A stretch of DNA of 61,303 nt from an uncultured Chloroflexota bacterium (GCA_937870825.1 CALMZO010000180.1:1-61303); one strand, 5' to 3'. Counted from the first letter of the stretch, positions 1 through 9,598 are shown. Notes: generated by a model from the letters alone, not told the origin. Made by a program: numbers and translations.

Positions 1-5
1 GTAGC

Positions 6-26
6 GGTAATCCCCTGTGGATTACC
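6..26. other. Small stem-loop upstream of cpaE
   Basis: GGTAATCC at 6-13 is the exact reverse complement of GGATTACC at 19-26, separated by five bases. It has no T-run, so it is not an intrinsic terminator. It ends 7 bases before the G-run that serves as ribosome-binding site for the first gene, so it could affect that gene's translation or be a processed operon junction. Upstream sequence is missing. Confidence 0.4.
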
Positions 27-41
27 TCATATGGGGGCAGC

Positions 42-1373
42 ATGTCAGCTGTGCGCGACAACAAAAAGATTCGCGTTTTGATTGTGGATGATATTCCCGA
101 AACGCGCGACAATCTTAAAAAACTTTTGTATTTTGAAGACGACATCGAGATTATTGATTCGGCGTCGAACGGCCGCGAGGGCGTGGAAAAAGCAGCGACG
201 CTGAGACCGGACATCGTGCTCATGGATATCAACATGCCCGGAATGGACGGTATTCAGGCGAGCGAATTGATTTCGCAGACCGACCCAAACATTCAGGTCG
301 TGATGATGTCCGTGCAGGGTGAAGCGGATTATCTGCGGCGCTCGATGTTGGCAGGCGCACGCGAATTTCTCATTAAACCATTTTCCAGCGAAGAGCTCGC
401 GAACAGTTTGCGCCGCGTAAACCAACTCGCCGCTACGCGCCGCCAATTCTTGCCACAGCCGCAAGCGGCGCCGCTTCCTGATGATGGCGGCAGTTTCGTC
501 ACCACGCCTACTCCTCAACGCCCGCGCGGCGCGAAAATTATTGCGTTGTATTCACCCAAGGGGGGCGTCGGCGTAACGACCATCGCCGTCAATCTCGCCA
601 TCGCACTGCGCGAAGAAACGCGCAGCCGCGTCGCAGTGGTGGATGGCAGTTTTCAATTTGGCGATGTCGGCGTTTTGTTGAACCTGCCCGCCAATCGAAC
701 TATTGCGGATGTCATCGAAGCGAAACATGACCCGGACGAAGAGCTGCTCAACGGCATTCTTGCTGCACACAGTTCCGGCATCAAAGTCATGCTCGCGCCG
801 CCACAGCCCGAACAAGCGGAACTCGTCACGCCTGAACATGTTCGCAAAACGTTGGACGTGATGAAGAAAATGTTCGACTATGTCGTCGTGGATACAGCCA
901 AAGCCATTAACGACCCGCTGCTGGCAATTTTTGATGCAGCCGAACAAATCATTCTGCTCTCGACGGCGGACATTAGCGCGCTCAAGGACGCGAAACTTTT
1001 TTTTGAGGTTACCCAAAAGTTGGAATATTCCGCGTCCAAAACATTGTTGGTCTTGAATCGCTACGATGGCAAGACAGGCATCAACGCGCGCGATGTGGAA
1101 GGCAACATCAAACACCCGGTCGCGGGTGTTATCGCGCGCGATGACAAAGCGACCACGCTGGCGTTGACACGCGGCATCCCGGTCGTCATTACGCAAAAAG
1201 GAATTTCCTTTAGCCAATCTGTAACGGCGATGGCGCGCATGTTGAAACGCGATGAAGTCGTCGGCATGGCTGCACCTGCCGCGCCCGCATCACGAGGCGG
1301 CGCGGCTCAACCGCCAAAAATGGCATCTGAAAAACCGAAACGCCGCTTTTTGATTTTTGGTCGGAGTTCGTAA
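42..1373 (+). CDS. cpaE: CpaE/TadZ-like receiver-ATPase fusion, Tad pilus
   Basis: A MinD/ParA-type ATPase with an N-terminal receiver domain, the CpaE/TadZ architecture that positions the Tad (Flp) pilus machine at the inner membrane. The receiver spans about residues 10-125 and keeps every expected residue: acid pocket D16/D17, phospho-acceptor D62 (LMDINMPGMDG), S90 and K112 (IKPF). A Pro/Arg-rich linker follows, then a deviant Walker A at 172-180 (PKGGVGVTT) opens the ATPase domain, which runs to about residue 415; the tail is basic. A G-run at 33-37 acts as ribosome-binding site for the ATG. It leads the Tad block, with cpaF 51 bases downstream. Many CpaE receivers are degenerate, so an intact one suggests real phosphorylation control, but no cognate kinase is visible next to it. 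Upstream pilus genes are outside the window. Confidence 0.93.
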   Translation: MSAVRDNKKIRVLIVDDIPETRDNLKKLLYFEDDIEIIDSASNGREGVEKAATLRPDIVLMDINMPGMDGIQASELISQTDPNIQVVMMSVQGEADYLRRSMLAGAREFLIKPFSSEELANSLRRVNQLAATRRQFLPQPQAAPLPDDGGSFVTTPTPQRPRGAKIIALYSPKGGVGVTTIAVNLAIALREETRSRVAVVDGSFQFGDVGVLLNLPANRTIADVIEAKHDPDEELLNGILAAHSSGIKVMLAPPQPEQAELVTPEHVRKTLDVMKKMFDYVVVDTAKAINDPLLAIFDAAEQIILLSTADISALKDAKLFFEVTQKLEYSASKTLLVLNRYDGKTGINARDVEGNIKHPVAGVIARDDKATTLALTRGIPVVITQKGISFSQSVTAMARMLKRDEVVGMAAPAAPASRGGAAQPPKMASEKPKRRFLIFGRSS

Positions 1374-1424
1374 ATCGTATTGCGCTTGCCGCGCAGTACG
1401 CGAACGTGAAGCGAGGAGTGTTTT

Positions 1425-2825
1425 ATGTCACTGCTGAAACGCATTGAGAAAAAGGAACCAACGGTTCCCGTCGTTCCGAGTGGAAATGGTGCAAGTGCTG
1501 CACCACCCCTCATCGAGCCGATTCGACAACGACAGACGCCTGCGCCGCCACAGGATAAACTCGTGGAATTGCGGTCGCGTCTATTGAGCAAAATCATTGC
1601 CGAGCTCGACCCGAAACTTGATATCGGACATTCCGACGAATTGCGCCGCAGCATCGAAGAACACTTTAATCGCTTTCTCGCCGAAGAACCGGATGTGGTG
1701 ATCGGACGCGTCGAACGCCAACGCCTCCTCACCCAACTCACCGCCGAAATCATGGGACTCGGTCCCTTGGAGCCACTGCTCAATGACAACAGCATTGACG
1801 AAATCATGGTCAATGGACCGAACATGATTTACATTGAGCGCCACGGCAAAATCGAACGCGTGCCTGCGCGTTTTGACAGCGATATGCACGTGAGCCGCAT
1901 CATTGACCGCATCGTCGCCCCGCTCGGCAGGCGCGTAGACGAAGGACAACCGTACGTGGACGCTCGTTTGCCCGATGGCTCACGCGTCAATATCATCATT
2001 CCGCCGCTCGCTCTAAATGGTCCAACCATCACCATCCGCAAATTCGCGCGCACACCCATGACCTCCGAAGATCTGGTCAAGCGCGGCGCGTTCAGTAACG
2101 AATTTAACGAATTCATGAAAGCGTGCGTCAAGGCGCGCTTGAACATTGTGGTTTCCGGCGGCACCGGTACCGGCAAGACGACCATGCTGAATGTATTCTC
2201 CAGCTACATTCCCAATGACGAGCGCGTTATCACCATCGAAGATGCTGCCGAACTTCAACTGCGTCAAGAGCATGTGATTACATTGGAATCGCGGCCCAAG
2301 AATATTGAAGGCAGAGGCGAAGTGACCCGCGGTGACTTGGTGGTAAATGCTCTGCGTATGCGCCCCGACCGCATTCTCGTTGGCGAATGTCGTTCGGCAG
2401 AAGCCCTCGACATGCTTCAAGCCATGAACACGGGTCATGAAGGTTCCATGACCACAGTTCACGCAAACACGCCGCGTGATGCGCTGCACCGTTTAGAGAC
2501 CATGGTCTTGATGGCGGGGTTCGATCTGCCGCTCAAAGCGATTCGCGAGCAAATTTCCAGTGCGATTGATGTCGTTGTACAACTGGAGCGTATGCGCGAT
2601 GGCACGCGCAAGGTAGTAAACGTCTCTGAAGTGCAAGGCATGGAAGGCGAAGTCATCATTACCCAAGAAATTTTCAAATGGGAAAATGCCGGTATGAAAG
2701 ACGGCAAGGTGATGGGCTATTTGAAAGCCACCGGCATTCGCCCGAAATTTATCGAGCGTATTGAAGCCCTCGGGATTTTCTTGCCCCCGAACATTTTCGG
2801 GCTCGACCCGCGCTTTTACCAATAG
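1425..2825 (+). CDS. cpaF: Tad pilus secretion ATPase CpaF/TadA
   Basis: A 466-residue hexameric secretion ATPase of the GspE/VirB11 superfamily (CpaF/TadA subgroup) that powers pilin assembly and retraction from the cytoplasmic face of the membrane. Walker A is at 245-253 (GGTGTGKTT). Downstream are an acidic Walker B-like stretch (TIEDAAEL), a His box (TTVHANTPRDAL) and the CpaF signature ARLPDGSRVN in the N-terminal region. The first 70 residues are a Pro-rich, poorly conserved lead-in followed by the all-helical N-domain. A GAGGAG element ends about 7 bases before the ATG. It is followed by tadB after 9 bases, so the genes are almost certainly co-transcribed and translationally coupled. 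Confidence 0.96.
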   Translation: MSLLKRIEKKEPTVPVVPSGNGASAAPPLIEPIRQRQTPAPPQDKLVELRSRLLSKIIAELDPKLDIGHSDELRRSIEEHFNRFLAEEPDVVIGRVERQRLLTQLTAEIMGLGPLEPLLNDNSIDEIMVNGPNMIYIERHGKIERVPARFDSDMHVSRIIDRIVAPLGRRVDEGQPYVDARLPDGSRVNIIIPPLALNGPTITIRKFARTPMTSEDLVKRGAFSNEFNEFMKACVKARLNIVVSGGTGTGKTTMLNVFSSYIPNDERVITIEDAAELQLRQEHVITLESRPKNIEGRGEVTRGDLVVNALRMRPDRILVGECRSAEALDMLQAMNTGHEGSMTTVHANTPRDALHRLETMVLMAGFDLPLKAIREQISSAIDVVVQLERMRDGTRKVVNVSEVQGMEGEVIITQEIFKWENAGMKDGKVMGYLKATGIRPKFIERIEALGIFLPPNIFGLDPRFYQ

Positions 2826-2834
2826 AACGACTCT

Positions 2835-3818
2835 ATGGACCTCACCAGTTTCGACCTGAGCCGATTCATGACCCCGGCGGCGGCGCTCGCGCTGCTGTTT
2901 GCCGTTGGCGTCCTCATTCTGTTTATTGGGCTCGACCGCGCTTTAGCAGGACGCAATTCGGTTGTGGAATCGCGTTTGGGCCGCTACGCGGGACGCCAAG
3001 GTCCGGATGCAAATGCCGCGCGACGCGGACAGGCAAAAGGCGGGCGCTTTGACAATCTCGTCAGTGAACGGCGCGGCTCGGCTATTGCGACCGAGTTGGC
3101 GCGTGCCGATATCCGGCTCACCTCCGGTGAATATGTTGCCATCAACTTTACCGCCGTGTTGGGCGGCGCCGCGCTGGGCTTTATGGTCAGCGGCGCGAAC
3201 TTTGTCTTTGGACTCGTCGGCGCCGTCATTGGGTTTTACGCCCCGCGCGTGTGGGTGCGCTACAAACAGCGCAAACGTTTGAACGCGTTCAACAACCAAC
3301 TCGGCGATACGATTGTCCTCATGGCCAATTCGCTGCGCTCCGGGTACAGTCTGTTGCAAGCGATGGAGACTGCCTCACACGAACTTTCGGTGCCGATGTC
3401 CACCGAGTTGGCACGGGTGACGCGAGAAATCGGTTTGGGGCTAACAGTTCAGGAGGCGCTCGCGAACATGTACCGCCGAATGCCGAGTGACGACCTTGAC
3501 TTGCTCATCACCGCTATCAACGTACAGCATGAAGTGGGAGGGAACCTCTCGGAAATTCTGGACAATATCGCGCACACCATTCGCGAACGCATTCGCATCA
3601 TCGGCGAAATTCGTACGATTACCGCACAGCAGCGCCTGAGTGGTATTGTATTGTCCGTTCTGCCCATCCTTCTCGGCTTTGTGATGTACGCCTTGAATCC
3701 CCAATACATTTCGCGCATGTGGCAAGACATTTGTGGGCTGATGATGTTGTTCACCGGCGGTATCATGATTTTCATGGGCTATCTCGTCATTCGCCGCATC
3801 ACCGACATCAAAGTCTAG
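2835..3818 (+). CDS. tadB: Tad pilus inner-membrane platform protein TadB
   Basis: A GspF/TadB-family integral membrane protein (T2SSF domain, roughly residues 145-290) that forms the platform on which the CpaF ATPase acts. Visible membrane segments are an N-terminal helix (about 14-31), a central hydrophobic pair (about 100-140) and two C-terminal helices (about 270-325). The region between them is the soluble helical bundle, with the family's ANSLRSGYSLLQAM and EVGGNLSEILDNI motifs. Its 327-residue length is usual for TadB. The ribosome-binding site is weak, so coupling to cpaF (9-base gap) probably drives translation. Confidence 0.93.
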   Translation: MDLTSFDLSRFMTPAAALALLFAVGVLILFIGLDRALAGRNSVVESRLGRYAGRQGPDANAARRGQAKGGRFDNLVSERRGSAIATELARADIRLTSGEYVAINFTAVLGGAALGFMVSGANFVFGLVGAVIGFYAPRVWVRYKQRKRLNAFNNQLGDTIVLMANSLRSGYSLLQAMETASHELSVPMSTELARVTREIGLGLTVQEALANMYRRMPSDDLDLLITAINVQHEVGGNLSEILDNIAHTIRERIRIIGEIRTITAQQRLSGIVLSVLPILLGFVMYALNPQYISRMWQDICGLMMLFTGGIMIFMGYLVIRRITDIKV

Positions 3819-3836
3819 AATTCATTCCCAACACAT

Positions 3837-4766
3837 ATGCCTAATCTCCTGCCTTTCGCCTTTGCCGGGCTCTTTGCGCTGGCAATCCTCATCATTTTTA
3901 TGGGACTCGCGCGTTCGCGCAACACACCCAGTCCCGTACAAGAACGCCTACAAATGTACGGCACACGTCCGCGTACGCTGGAAGAAATCGAGCTGTCGCA
4001 GCCCTTTGGTGAACGCGCGGTCCTCCCGCTGATTCGAGGGCTCTCGCGCATGTTGACGCGCACGACGCCGCAGAAAAATGTGGAAGAGATGCGCTTGAAG
4101 CTCGAACTCGCGGGACAGCCCAACAATTGGACCGTCGCGGATTTTTTGGGCGTGCGCGGGTTGGTGGGAATTATTACCTCCGCCCTGTTGACTTTTCTCG
4201 CCGTCGTCATTCGCATGGACCCCGCAATGGTGTTATTGATGATTGGCATGGGCGGCATTATCGGGTTTTACCTCCCGTTGTTTTGGCTGACCCGAACCAT
4301 TCGTCAACGTCAAGACCGCATCTTGCGCCAACTGCCGGACGCGATGGATTTGCTCACCATCAGCGTCGAGTCCGGATTGGGTTTTGACGCTGCAATGGGC
4401 AAAGTCGCGGACAAGTGGGACAATGATTTGAGCCGCGCGTTTGCGCGCGCGCTTTCTGAAATTCGTGTCGGGAAACTGCGCCGCGAAGCATTGCGCGACA
4501 TGGCACAGCGCATTCAGGTTCCCGATTTTACAAATTTCATTGCGGCGATTATTCAAGCCGACCAGCTCGGCGTCAGCATCGCCAAAGTGATGCGTATTCA
4601 ATCAGAGCAAATGCGGGTCCGACGGCGCCAACGCGCCGAAGAATTGGCGAATCAGGCGCCAATTAAAATGTTGATTCCGTTGACGTTTTTGGTTTTCCCG
4701 TCCATCTTTATCGTGTTGCTCGGTCCTGCCGTCCTCATTTTCAGGGGTGGCGGATTCGGCACGTAA
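3837..4766 (+). CDS. tadC: Tad pilus inner-membrane platform protein TadC
   Basis: The second GspF-like platform protein of the Tad system, paralogous to TadB and thought to form a hetero-complex with it. It has an N-terminal membrane helix (residues 3-22), two central helices (about 98-145), a T2SSF bundle with DAMDLLTISVESGLGFDAAM and DQLGVSIAKVM motifs, and C-terminal hydrophobic helices (about 280-305). It lies 18 bases after tadB. Neither Flp pilin, prepilin peptidase nor secretin genes follow; they must lie upstream of the window or elsewhere. Confidence 0.93.
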   Translation: MPNLLPFAFAGLFALAILIIFMGLARSRNTPSPVQERLQMYGTRPRTLEEIELSQPFGERAVLPLIRGLSRMLTRTTPQKNVEEMRLKLELAGQPNNWTVADFLGVRGLVGIITSALLTFLAVVIRMDPAMVLLMIGMGGIIGFYLPLFWLTRTIRQRQDRILRQLPDAMDLLTISVESGLGFDAAMGKVADKWDNDLSRAFARALSEIRVGKLRREALRDMAQRIQVPDFTNFIAAIIQADQLGVSIAKVMRIQSEQMRVRRRQRAEELANQAPIKMLIPLTFLVFPSIFIVLLGPAVLIFRGGGFGT

Positions 4767-4826
4767 TCCATTCGGTTCGCTCCCGAACGCGCGCGGAAAC
4801 ATTTTTCTGCGCGCGTTTCGTTTTGC

Positions 4827-5183
4827 ATGAAATCGCTTCGCGTCTTTAATCAAACGCGCAACGTCGCGCTCGTGACCGATGGTGTCGTCGCCGACACGTA
4901 TTGGACGCGGTTTATCGGCTTGATGGGAAAACGCGCCTTGGCGGACGGTTTTGGTTTGTTGTTGAAAAATGAATCCGCGATTCACACCATCGGCATGCGG
5001 ATTCCGATTGATGTAATTTATCTCGACGCGAACGCGCGCGTCTTGCGCTTGACGACAGCGATGCCGCCGTGGCGGTTCGGTCCTCTTGTGCGACATGTAC
5101 GAGATGTGCTAGAATTACCCGCAGGTGCGCTCGACAAAACAGGCACCCGGCAAGGCGACAAACTCTTTTTGGAAGTTCTATGA
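4827..5183 (+). CDS. DUF192 family protein
   Basis: A 118-residue DUF192 protein. The family hallmarks are present: a T-x-R-x-x-G-L-M-x-R start motif (TRFIGLMGKR), the HTIGMRIPIDVIYLD core and the LELPAGALDKTGTRQGD tail. Most relatives carry a signal peptide; this one does not appear to, so a cytoplasmic location is inferred. Function is unknown. It stands 60 bases after tadC and its stop codon overlaps the comF start (ATGA), which ties it to the pilus/competence neighbourhood. Confidence 0.85.
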   Translation: MKSLRVFNQTRNVALVTDGVVADTYWTRFIGLMGKRALADGFGLLLKNESAIHTIGMRIPIDVIYLDANARVLRLTTAMPPWRFGPLVRHVRDVLELPAGALDKTGTRQGDKLFLEVL

Positions 5184-5908
5184 TGCCCCATTCGGGTCGT
5201 CTTCAAGCTTGGGCTGGTTTGACCGGGAGGTTGCTTGACCTCCTGTTTCCCGCGCGCTGTGTCAATTGCAAAAGCGTCAATGGTTCCCTCTGCCCCGCGT
5301 GTCTTGCCACAATTCACCCGATTACCACTCCCACGTGTGAACGTTGCGGGCATCCGCTCCCCTCTACACAGGCAACCTGTTTGCAATGCACAATGCACCC
5401 ACTTCAGATCACGCGGATTCAATCTGCCGTATGGCATGATGGCGCAATGCGGGAAGCCATCCACGCGCTCAAGTACAATCGCCGCCGCGACGTGGCGCGC
5501 CCATTGGGAAAATTTCTTGCCGAAAAAATGCTCGCGTCGAATGTGACCTGTGACGTGATTTCCAGTGTGCCCCTGCATCCTGCGCGCGAATTGGAACGCG
5601 GCTACAATCAAGCGGAACTCTTGGCTCTCGAGACAAGTGCCCTGACCCGGGTGCCGTACGTCCGCACACTCCGGCGCACGCGCGAGACTGCCGACCAAAT
5701 TGGTTTGAATGGCAACGGGCGACGAAAAAATGTCGCCAACGCATTCACTGCCGAAGCATCACGCGTGGCAGGCAAAAACGTATTATTGATTGACGATGTT
5801 GCCACAACAGGCGCGACCCTGGAGTCTTGCGCGGCGGCATTGTTCCGCGCAGACGCGCATTCTGTGTACGGTTTAACCGTCGCGCGCCCGCGTTCTTATA
5901 CAACATAA
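5180..5908 (+). CDS. comF: ComF-type phosphoribosyltransferase-like protein
   Basis: ComF family protein (242 residues), linked in other bacteria to DNA uptake during natural transformation. An N-terminal zinc-ribbon-like set of cysteines (CVNCKS, CPAC, CERCGHP, CLQC) precedes a type I phosphoribosyltransferase fold, with the PRPP-binding loop VLLIDDVATTGAT near residue 205. The start is set at tandem ATGs at 5180/5183 because the first overlaps the DUF192 stop and nothing upstream in frame matches the family. Together with the Tad block it hints that the pilus may take part in DNA uptake; that is inference only, since no ComEA or ComEC gene is visible. Confidence 0.9.
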   Translation: MMPHSGRLQAWAGLTGRLLDLLFPARCVNCKSVNGSLCPACLATIHPITTPTCERCGHPLPSTQATCLQCTMHPLQITRIQSAVWHDGAMREAIHALKYNRRRDVARPLGKFLAEKMLASNVTCDVISSVPLHPARELERGYNQAELLALETSALTRVPYVRTLRRTRETADQIGLNGNGRRKNVANAFTAEASRVAGKNVLLIDDVATTGATLESCAAALFRADAHSVYGLTVARPRSYTT

Positions 5909-6050
5909 CACCCTGCGTCTTCAAAGCGAGACCATCGCAGAGAAAACGTGTTCGTGGCTCGTTCTTTACCAAACTTAATCGCAAGCACGATCTGTCTCTC
6001 AACCAGAGTCCAATCCACTCTACAGCAGCAGGCAGATCAAGGAGGATAGG

Positions 6051-6602
6051 ATGCAGCTCATTATTACCGGCAAGAATATGCACGTCTCGGACCGCACCGA
6101 AAAATTTATCAAGACCAAGCTAGAACGGCTCGACCGTCATTTGAATCAGGAGGTCGAGACGCGCGTCGAATTGGCGCAAGAAAAAACAAAAAACGCGAAT
6201 CAACGTCAAATTGTGCAGGTCACTCTGTTCAAGAACGGCACCATCATCCGCGCCGAAGAACGCGCGGCAGATTTAAAAGTGGCTGTGGATGCCGTCGTGG
6301 ACAAGCTGGACAAACAAATCCGCCGCTACAAAGACAAACAGGTGCGCAAGCGACGCGAGGCAGCCGAAATCGTGGAAGCAGTCAAGCAAGCGGTGGCGGA
6401 AGGCGAAATGGATGACGAACCGCGCCTCGTGCGTTCCAAACGCTTTTTGACCGCGCCGATGAGCCCCCAGGAAGCAATTGAACAGATGGAACTGTTGGGA
6501 CATTCCTTTTTTTTGTTTTTGAACGCCGACACCGACGCGATGAATGTTGTCTATCGCCGCGATGATGGAGATTATGGATTGCTGGAACCACAATTGAGTT
6601 AA
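6051..6602 (+). CDS. hpf: Long ribosome hibernation promoting factor
   Basis: A 183-residue long-form HPF. Residues 1-100 are the S30AE domain that occupies the 30S decoding region (start MQLIITGKNMHVSDR). After a charged linker, residues 125-183 are the C-terminal dimerisation domain (EAIEQMELLGHSFFLFLNADT, then VVYRRDDGDYGLLEP) that joins two 70S ribosomes into a 100S dimer. A strong AAGGAGG ribosome-binding site precedes the ATG. The 142-base region after comF could carry its promoter, but I see no convincing -35/-10 pair. A strong terminator lies 167 bases after the stop. Confidence 0.95.
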   Translation: MQLIITGKNMHVSDRTEKFIKTKLERLDRHLNQEVETRVELAQEKTKNANQRQIVQVTLFKNGTIIRAEERAADLKVAVDAVVDKLDKQIRRYKDKQVRKRREAAEIVEAVKQAVAEGEMDDEPRLVRSKRFLTAPMSPQEAIEQMELLGHSFFLFLNADTDAMNVVYRRDDGDYGLLEPQLS

Positions 6603-6768
6603 CCTTATGCATCGCGCCCATGCCGGTGCAGCATTCAACAAGCGCTTTTGCGTCGAAACGCAAAGCTCGTCCAGAACTCTGTCCAACGCGAACACTCACT
6701 CGCACCAAGTTCGTGAATGATGCACTCGCAAACACAGAACGCGAGACCACCCGACACGAATACCGCCG

Positions 6769-6817
6769 GAGCGAATCATTGGAGGGGAGTCACTCCCAAC
6801 GATTCGCTCTTTTTTTT
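6769..6817 (+). terminator. Intrinsic terminator after hpf
   Basis: GAGCGAATC (6769-6777) pairs with GATTCGCTC (6801-6809) around an inner GGGAG/CTCCC helix and is followed by eight Ts (6810-6817). It ends the hpf transcript and insulates the peptidase gene that starts 50 bases later. Nothing else is recognisable in the 264 bases between hpf and that gene. Confidence 0.85.
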
Positions 6818-6866
6818 GCGCGACAACATCTCGTTTACCCGCAGCCCAACCCAAAAGGAGGATGTC

Positions 6867-9491
6867 ATGTTTACAAACCCCCTGTTGCGAATTCGTTCTG
6901 CCCTCATTGCGCTGTGCCTGAGCGGACTCGCGCTTGCCAGTCCGCTCATGCCCCACCCGTTCGTCTCTGCCTCATCGCCGAACTACTCACCCGCCGCGCA
7001 AGAACGCGAACGCTGTCTCGATAACGGCAATGCCATCACCGCGCGTCACGCGCAGACCGGTCAAATTCGTTTTGTTGCGCGCGCAGCCGCCGGCGCGCTG
7101 CCACAGCCGCGCGCACTCGAATCGAACGCGTCGGCGCAGTCTGCCGCGCGCAACTACTTGAGTGTGTGCGGTTCATTGTTTGGTTTGAACAATGCGGACA
7201 CAGAATTGACTCTGCTGCGCGAGACGGCGCAGGACGATGGAATGACCATGGTACGTTTTCAACAAACGTATCGCGGCATTCCGGTGATGAGTGGCGAGTT
7301 GATTGCGAACGTCACCGCGTCGCGCGAAATTCGCGCCGTAACCGGCGAAGTGCTGCCAAACATTGCCCTTGACACGAACCCGCGCATCTCGCCCACCGAC
7401 GCGCAAACCATCGCGAAACAAGCCGTCGCGCGCAAGTACGACACGGACGCTGAAGGACTCGCTGCCACTGAACCCGCCTTATGGATTTTCAATCCCATTC
7501 TGCTTCGCCCCAGCGGTGGATTCACGTCGCTTGTGTGGCGGATGAATGTTGCGCCGCGCAGACTGAGCGATGTGCGCGAATTGGTGTTGGTGGACGCACA
7601 GCGCGGGGTCGTCGCGTTGGCGTTCAATCAAATTGATTCTGCGCGCAATCGCAAAACGTACACAGCCGGCGGCGGATTCTCTTTGCCCGGCACACTTGTC
7701 TGCGATGAATCCAACCCCACTTGCTCCGGCGGCGACACGGACGCGCAAAACGCGCACCAGTACGCGGGCGAGACGTATGATTTTTATTTCAGTCAGCATG
7801 GACGCGACAGCATGGACAATGCAGGAATGGATTTGATTTCCACTGTCCATTACGGCGTCGGTTATCAAAACGCGTTTTGGGATTCCACACAGATGGTGTA
7901 CGGCGACGGATTTTCGCAAGCCGATGATGTGGTGGGGCATGAATTGACGCACGGTGTTACCGAACACGAATCGAATCTGTACTACTATTACCAATCCGGC
8001 GCAATCAATGAATCGTTCTCGGATGTGTGGGGTGAATTTGTAGACCTTACAAATTCATCCGGGACCGATACTGCCGGAACGCGTTGGCAAATGGGCGAAG
8101 ACATTCCGGGCTTTGGCGCAATTCGCGATATGCAAGACCCGACGGTCTTTGGTGACCCCGACAAGATGACGAGCGGCTTTTATTACACCGTTACCTGTGG
8201 TTCGTTGGGTTCGCAGTGCGACAATGGCGGCGTCCATTTCAACAGCGGCGTGAACAACAAAGCCGTGTACTTGATGGTGGATGGCGATACGTTTAACGGT
8301 AAGACCGTGACCGGCATCGGCATTACCAAAGTCGCAAAAATTTATTATCGCGTACAAGCAATGTATCTGACCTCGGGGTCGGATTATGCCGACATGTACA
8401 ACGCCTTGAATCAGGCGTGCGCGGACTTGATTGGCACGGCAGGCATCACCGCCAACGATTGCACCCAAGTCCAAAATGCCGTGCTCGCCGTTGAAATGAA
8501 TCTTGAGCCGTACACGGGCTACAATCCCGACGCGGCACTGTGCGCCAGTGGTTCACCCAGCGACATTTTCTTTGACAATATGGAAAGCGGCGCGGGCAAC
8601 TGGTTGTTCGGCGCAGTCAGCGGTTCCAATCTGTGGCAGTACGGTTCGACCTTTGACAAATTCGCGCATTCCGGCACAAACTTTTTGTTTGCCGATACCG
8701 GTTTCGCCGCGAATGCCGATACATTTGCGGCAATGAAAGACCAGGTCGCGATTCCCGCAAACGCGTTCCTCTGGTTCGCGCACGCGTACGCTTTTGAAGA
8801 CCCAAACTATGACGGTGGTGTCCTCGAGTATTCGGTGGACGGCGGCGCGTGGACGGACGCGGCTGCATTGTTCGACGCGAACGGATATGACGGGACCATC
8901 AATGCAGTTGAAGGCAACCCGCTTGCGGGACGCAATGCGTTCCTGTCGGACAGTCACGGTTATATTTCAAGTCGTCTGAATCTCGCTTCGCTTGCGGGCA
9001 GCAATGTCAAATTCCGTTGGCGCGTCGGGATGGATTCGATAGTGACCGACCGCGGGTGGTGGCTTGATGATGTGCGCATCTACACTTGCGGGAGTACCCC
9101 GCCTGCCCAAGTCGTCGTGGAACGAACGTATACCACCAACCGAAGGAATGTTGAAAAGAAACAATTCAAACGCGGCGAAAAGATTCGCTACCACGCGCGC
9201 TTGAACAATACGGGCGGCGACTGCAATGTTACCGGAACGTGGCTCGCGAAAGGAAAAGGCAAGACGCTCGCATCGTGGAGCGGTCCGTTTCAAGTCGGCT
9301 CCGGCATCTCGGACTGGTTCGTGCAGCGCAGGATTCCGGTCGACGCACCGTACCGCAGATACAAGCTGACCATTACCATCAATTGCGGCGGCATTGAATC
9401 CAGCAATTCGAGCAACTTTAGGGTTGTGACGGGAACCGTCGTCAGTTCGAATGACCGCAACGTCGAGGGACCTGCCCAACGCAGAAAATAA
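6867..9491 (+). CDS. Secreted M4 (thermolysin-like) metallopeptidase
   Basis: Extracellular zinc endopeptidase of family M4, 874 residues. The start at 6867 has an AAGGAGG site and a signal peptide (hydrophobic stretch to about residue 30). An FTP/PepSY propeptide follows (QTYRGIPVMSGELIANV). Zinc ligands H358 and H362 with catalytic E359 (HELTH) and third ligand E382 (NESFSDVWGE) are intact. After the catalytic domain comes a MAM-like or immune-inhibitor-type beta domain (FFDNMESGAGNW onward, about 570-750), then a C-terminal beta domain of about 120 residues (begins VVVERTYTTN). An in-frame upstream ATG at 6717 would add 50 non-conserved residues across the terminator and is rejected. No sorting signal is seen, so release into the medium is likely. 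Confidence 0.93.
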   Translation: MFTNPLLRIRSALIALCLSGLALASPLMPHPFVSASSPNYSPAAQERERCLDNGNAITARHAQTGQIRFVARAAAGALPQPRALESNASAQSAARNYLSVCGSLFGLNNADTELTLLRETAQDDGMTMVRFQQTYRGIPVMSGELIANVTASREIRAVTGEVLPNIALDTNPRISPTDAQTIAKQAVARKYDTDAEGLAATEPALWIFNPILLRPSGGFTSLVWRMNVAPRRLSDVRELVLVDAQRGVVALAFNQIDSARNRKTYTAGGGFSLPGTLVCDESNPTCSGGDTDAQNAHQYAGETYDFYFSQHGRDSMDNAGMDLISTVHYGVGYQNAFWDSTQMVYGDGFSQADDVVGHELTHGVTEHESNLYYYYQSGAINESFSDVWGEFVDLTNSSGTDTAGTRWQMGEDIPGFGAIRDMQDPTVFGDPDKMTSGFYYTVTCGSLGSQCDNGGVHFNSGVNNKAVYLMVDGDTFNGKTVTGIGITKVAKIYYRVQAMYLTSGSDYADMYNALNQACADLIGTAGITANDCTQVQNAVLAVEMNLEPYTGYNPDAALCASGSPSDIFFDNMESGAGNWLFGAVSGSNLWQYGSTFDKFAHSGTNFLFADTGFAANADTFAAMKDQVAIPANAFLWFAHAYAFEDPNYDGGVLEYSVDGGAWTDAAALFDANGYDGTINAVEGNPLAGRNAFLSDSHGYISSRLNLASLAGSNVKFRWRVGMDSIVTDRGWWLDDVRIYTCGSTPPAQVVVERTYTTNRRNVEKKQFKRGEKIRYHARLNNTGGDCNVTGTWLAKGKGKTLASWSGPFQVGSGISDWFVQRRIPVDAPYRRYKLTITINCGGIESSNSSNFRVVTGTVVSSNDRNVEGPAQRRK

Positions 9492-9559
9492 AATCACGCT
9501 CATATGGAAACGCGTGTCGCGGATTTTCTTGGCGGCACGTGTTTTTTTGCAAGCGCGCA

Positions 9560-9588
9560 TTGCTCCCACCGTGCAGCGATGGTATAAT
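9560..9588 (+). promoter_or_regulatory. Promoter, near-leaderless
   Basis: TTGCTC (9560-9565), a 17-base spacer and TATAAT (9583-9588), with the ATG of the next gene at 9599. Transcription would start within a few bases of the start codon, and no Shine-Dalgarno sequence fits between. Confidence 0.7.
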
Positions 9589-9598
9589 TTTTCGTGTT

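Noticed and set aside
6620..7024. 134-codon + strand frame over the hpf-peptidase gap
   Set aside because: It reads through a strong terminator and into the peptidase gene in another frame.
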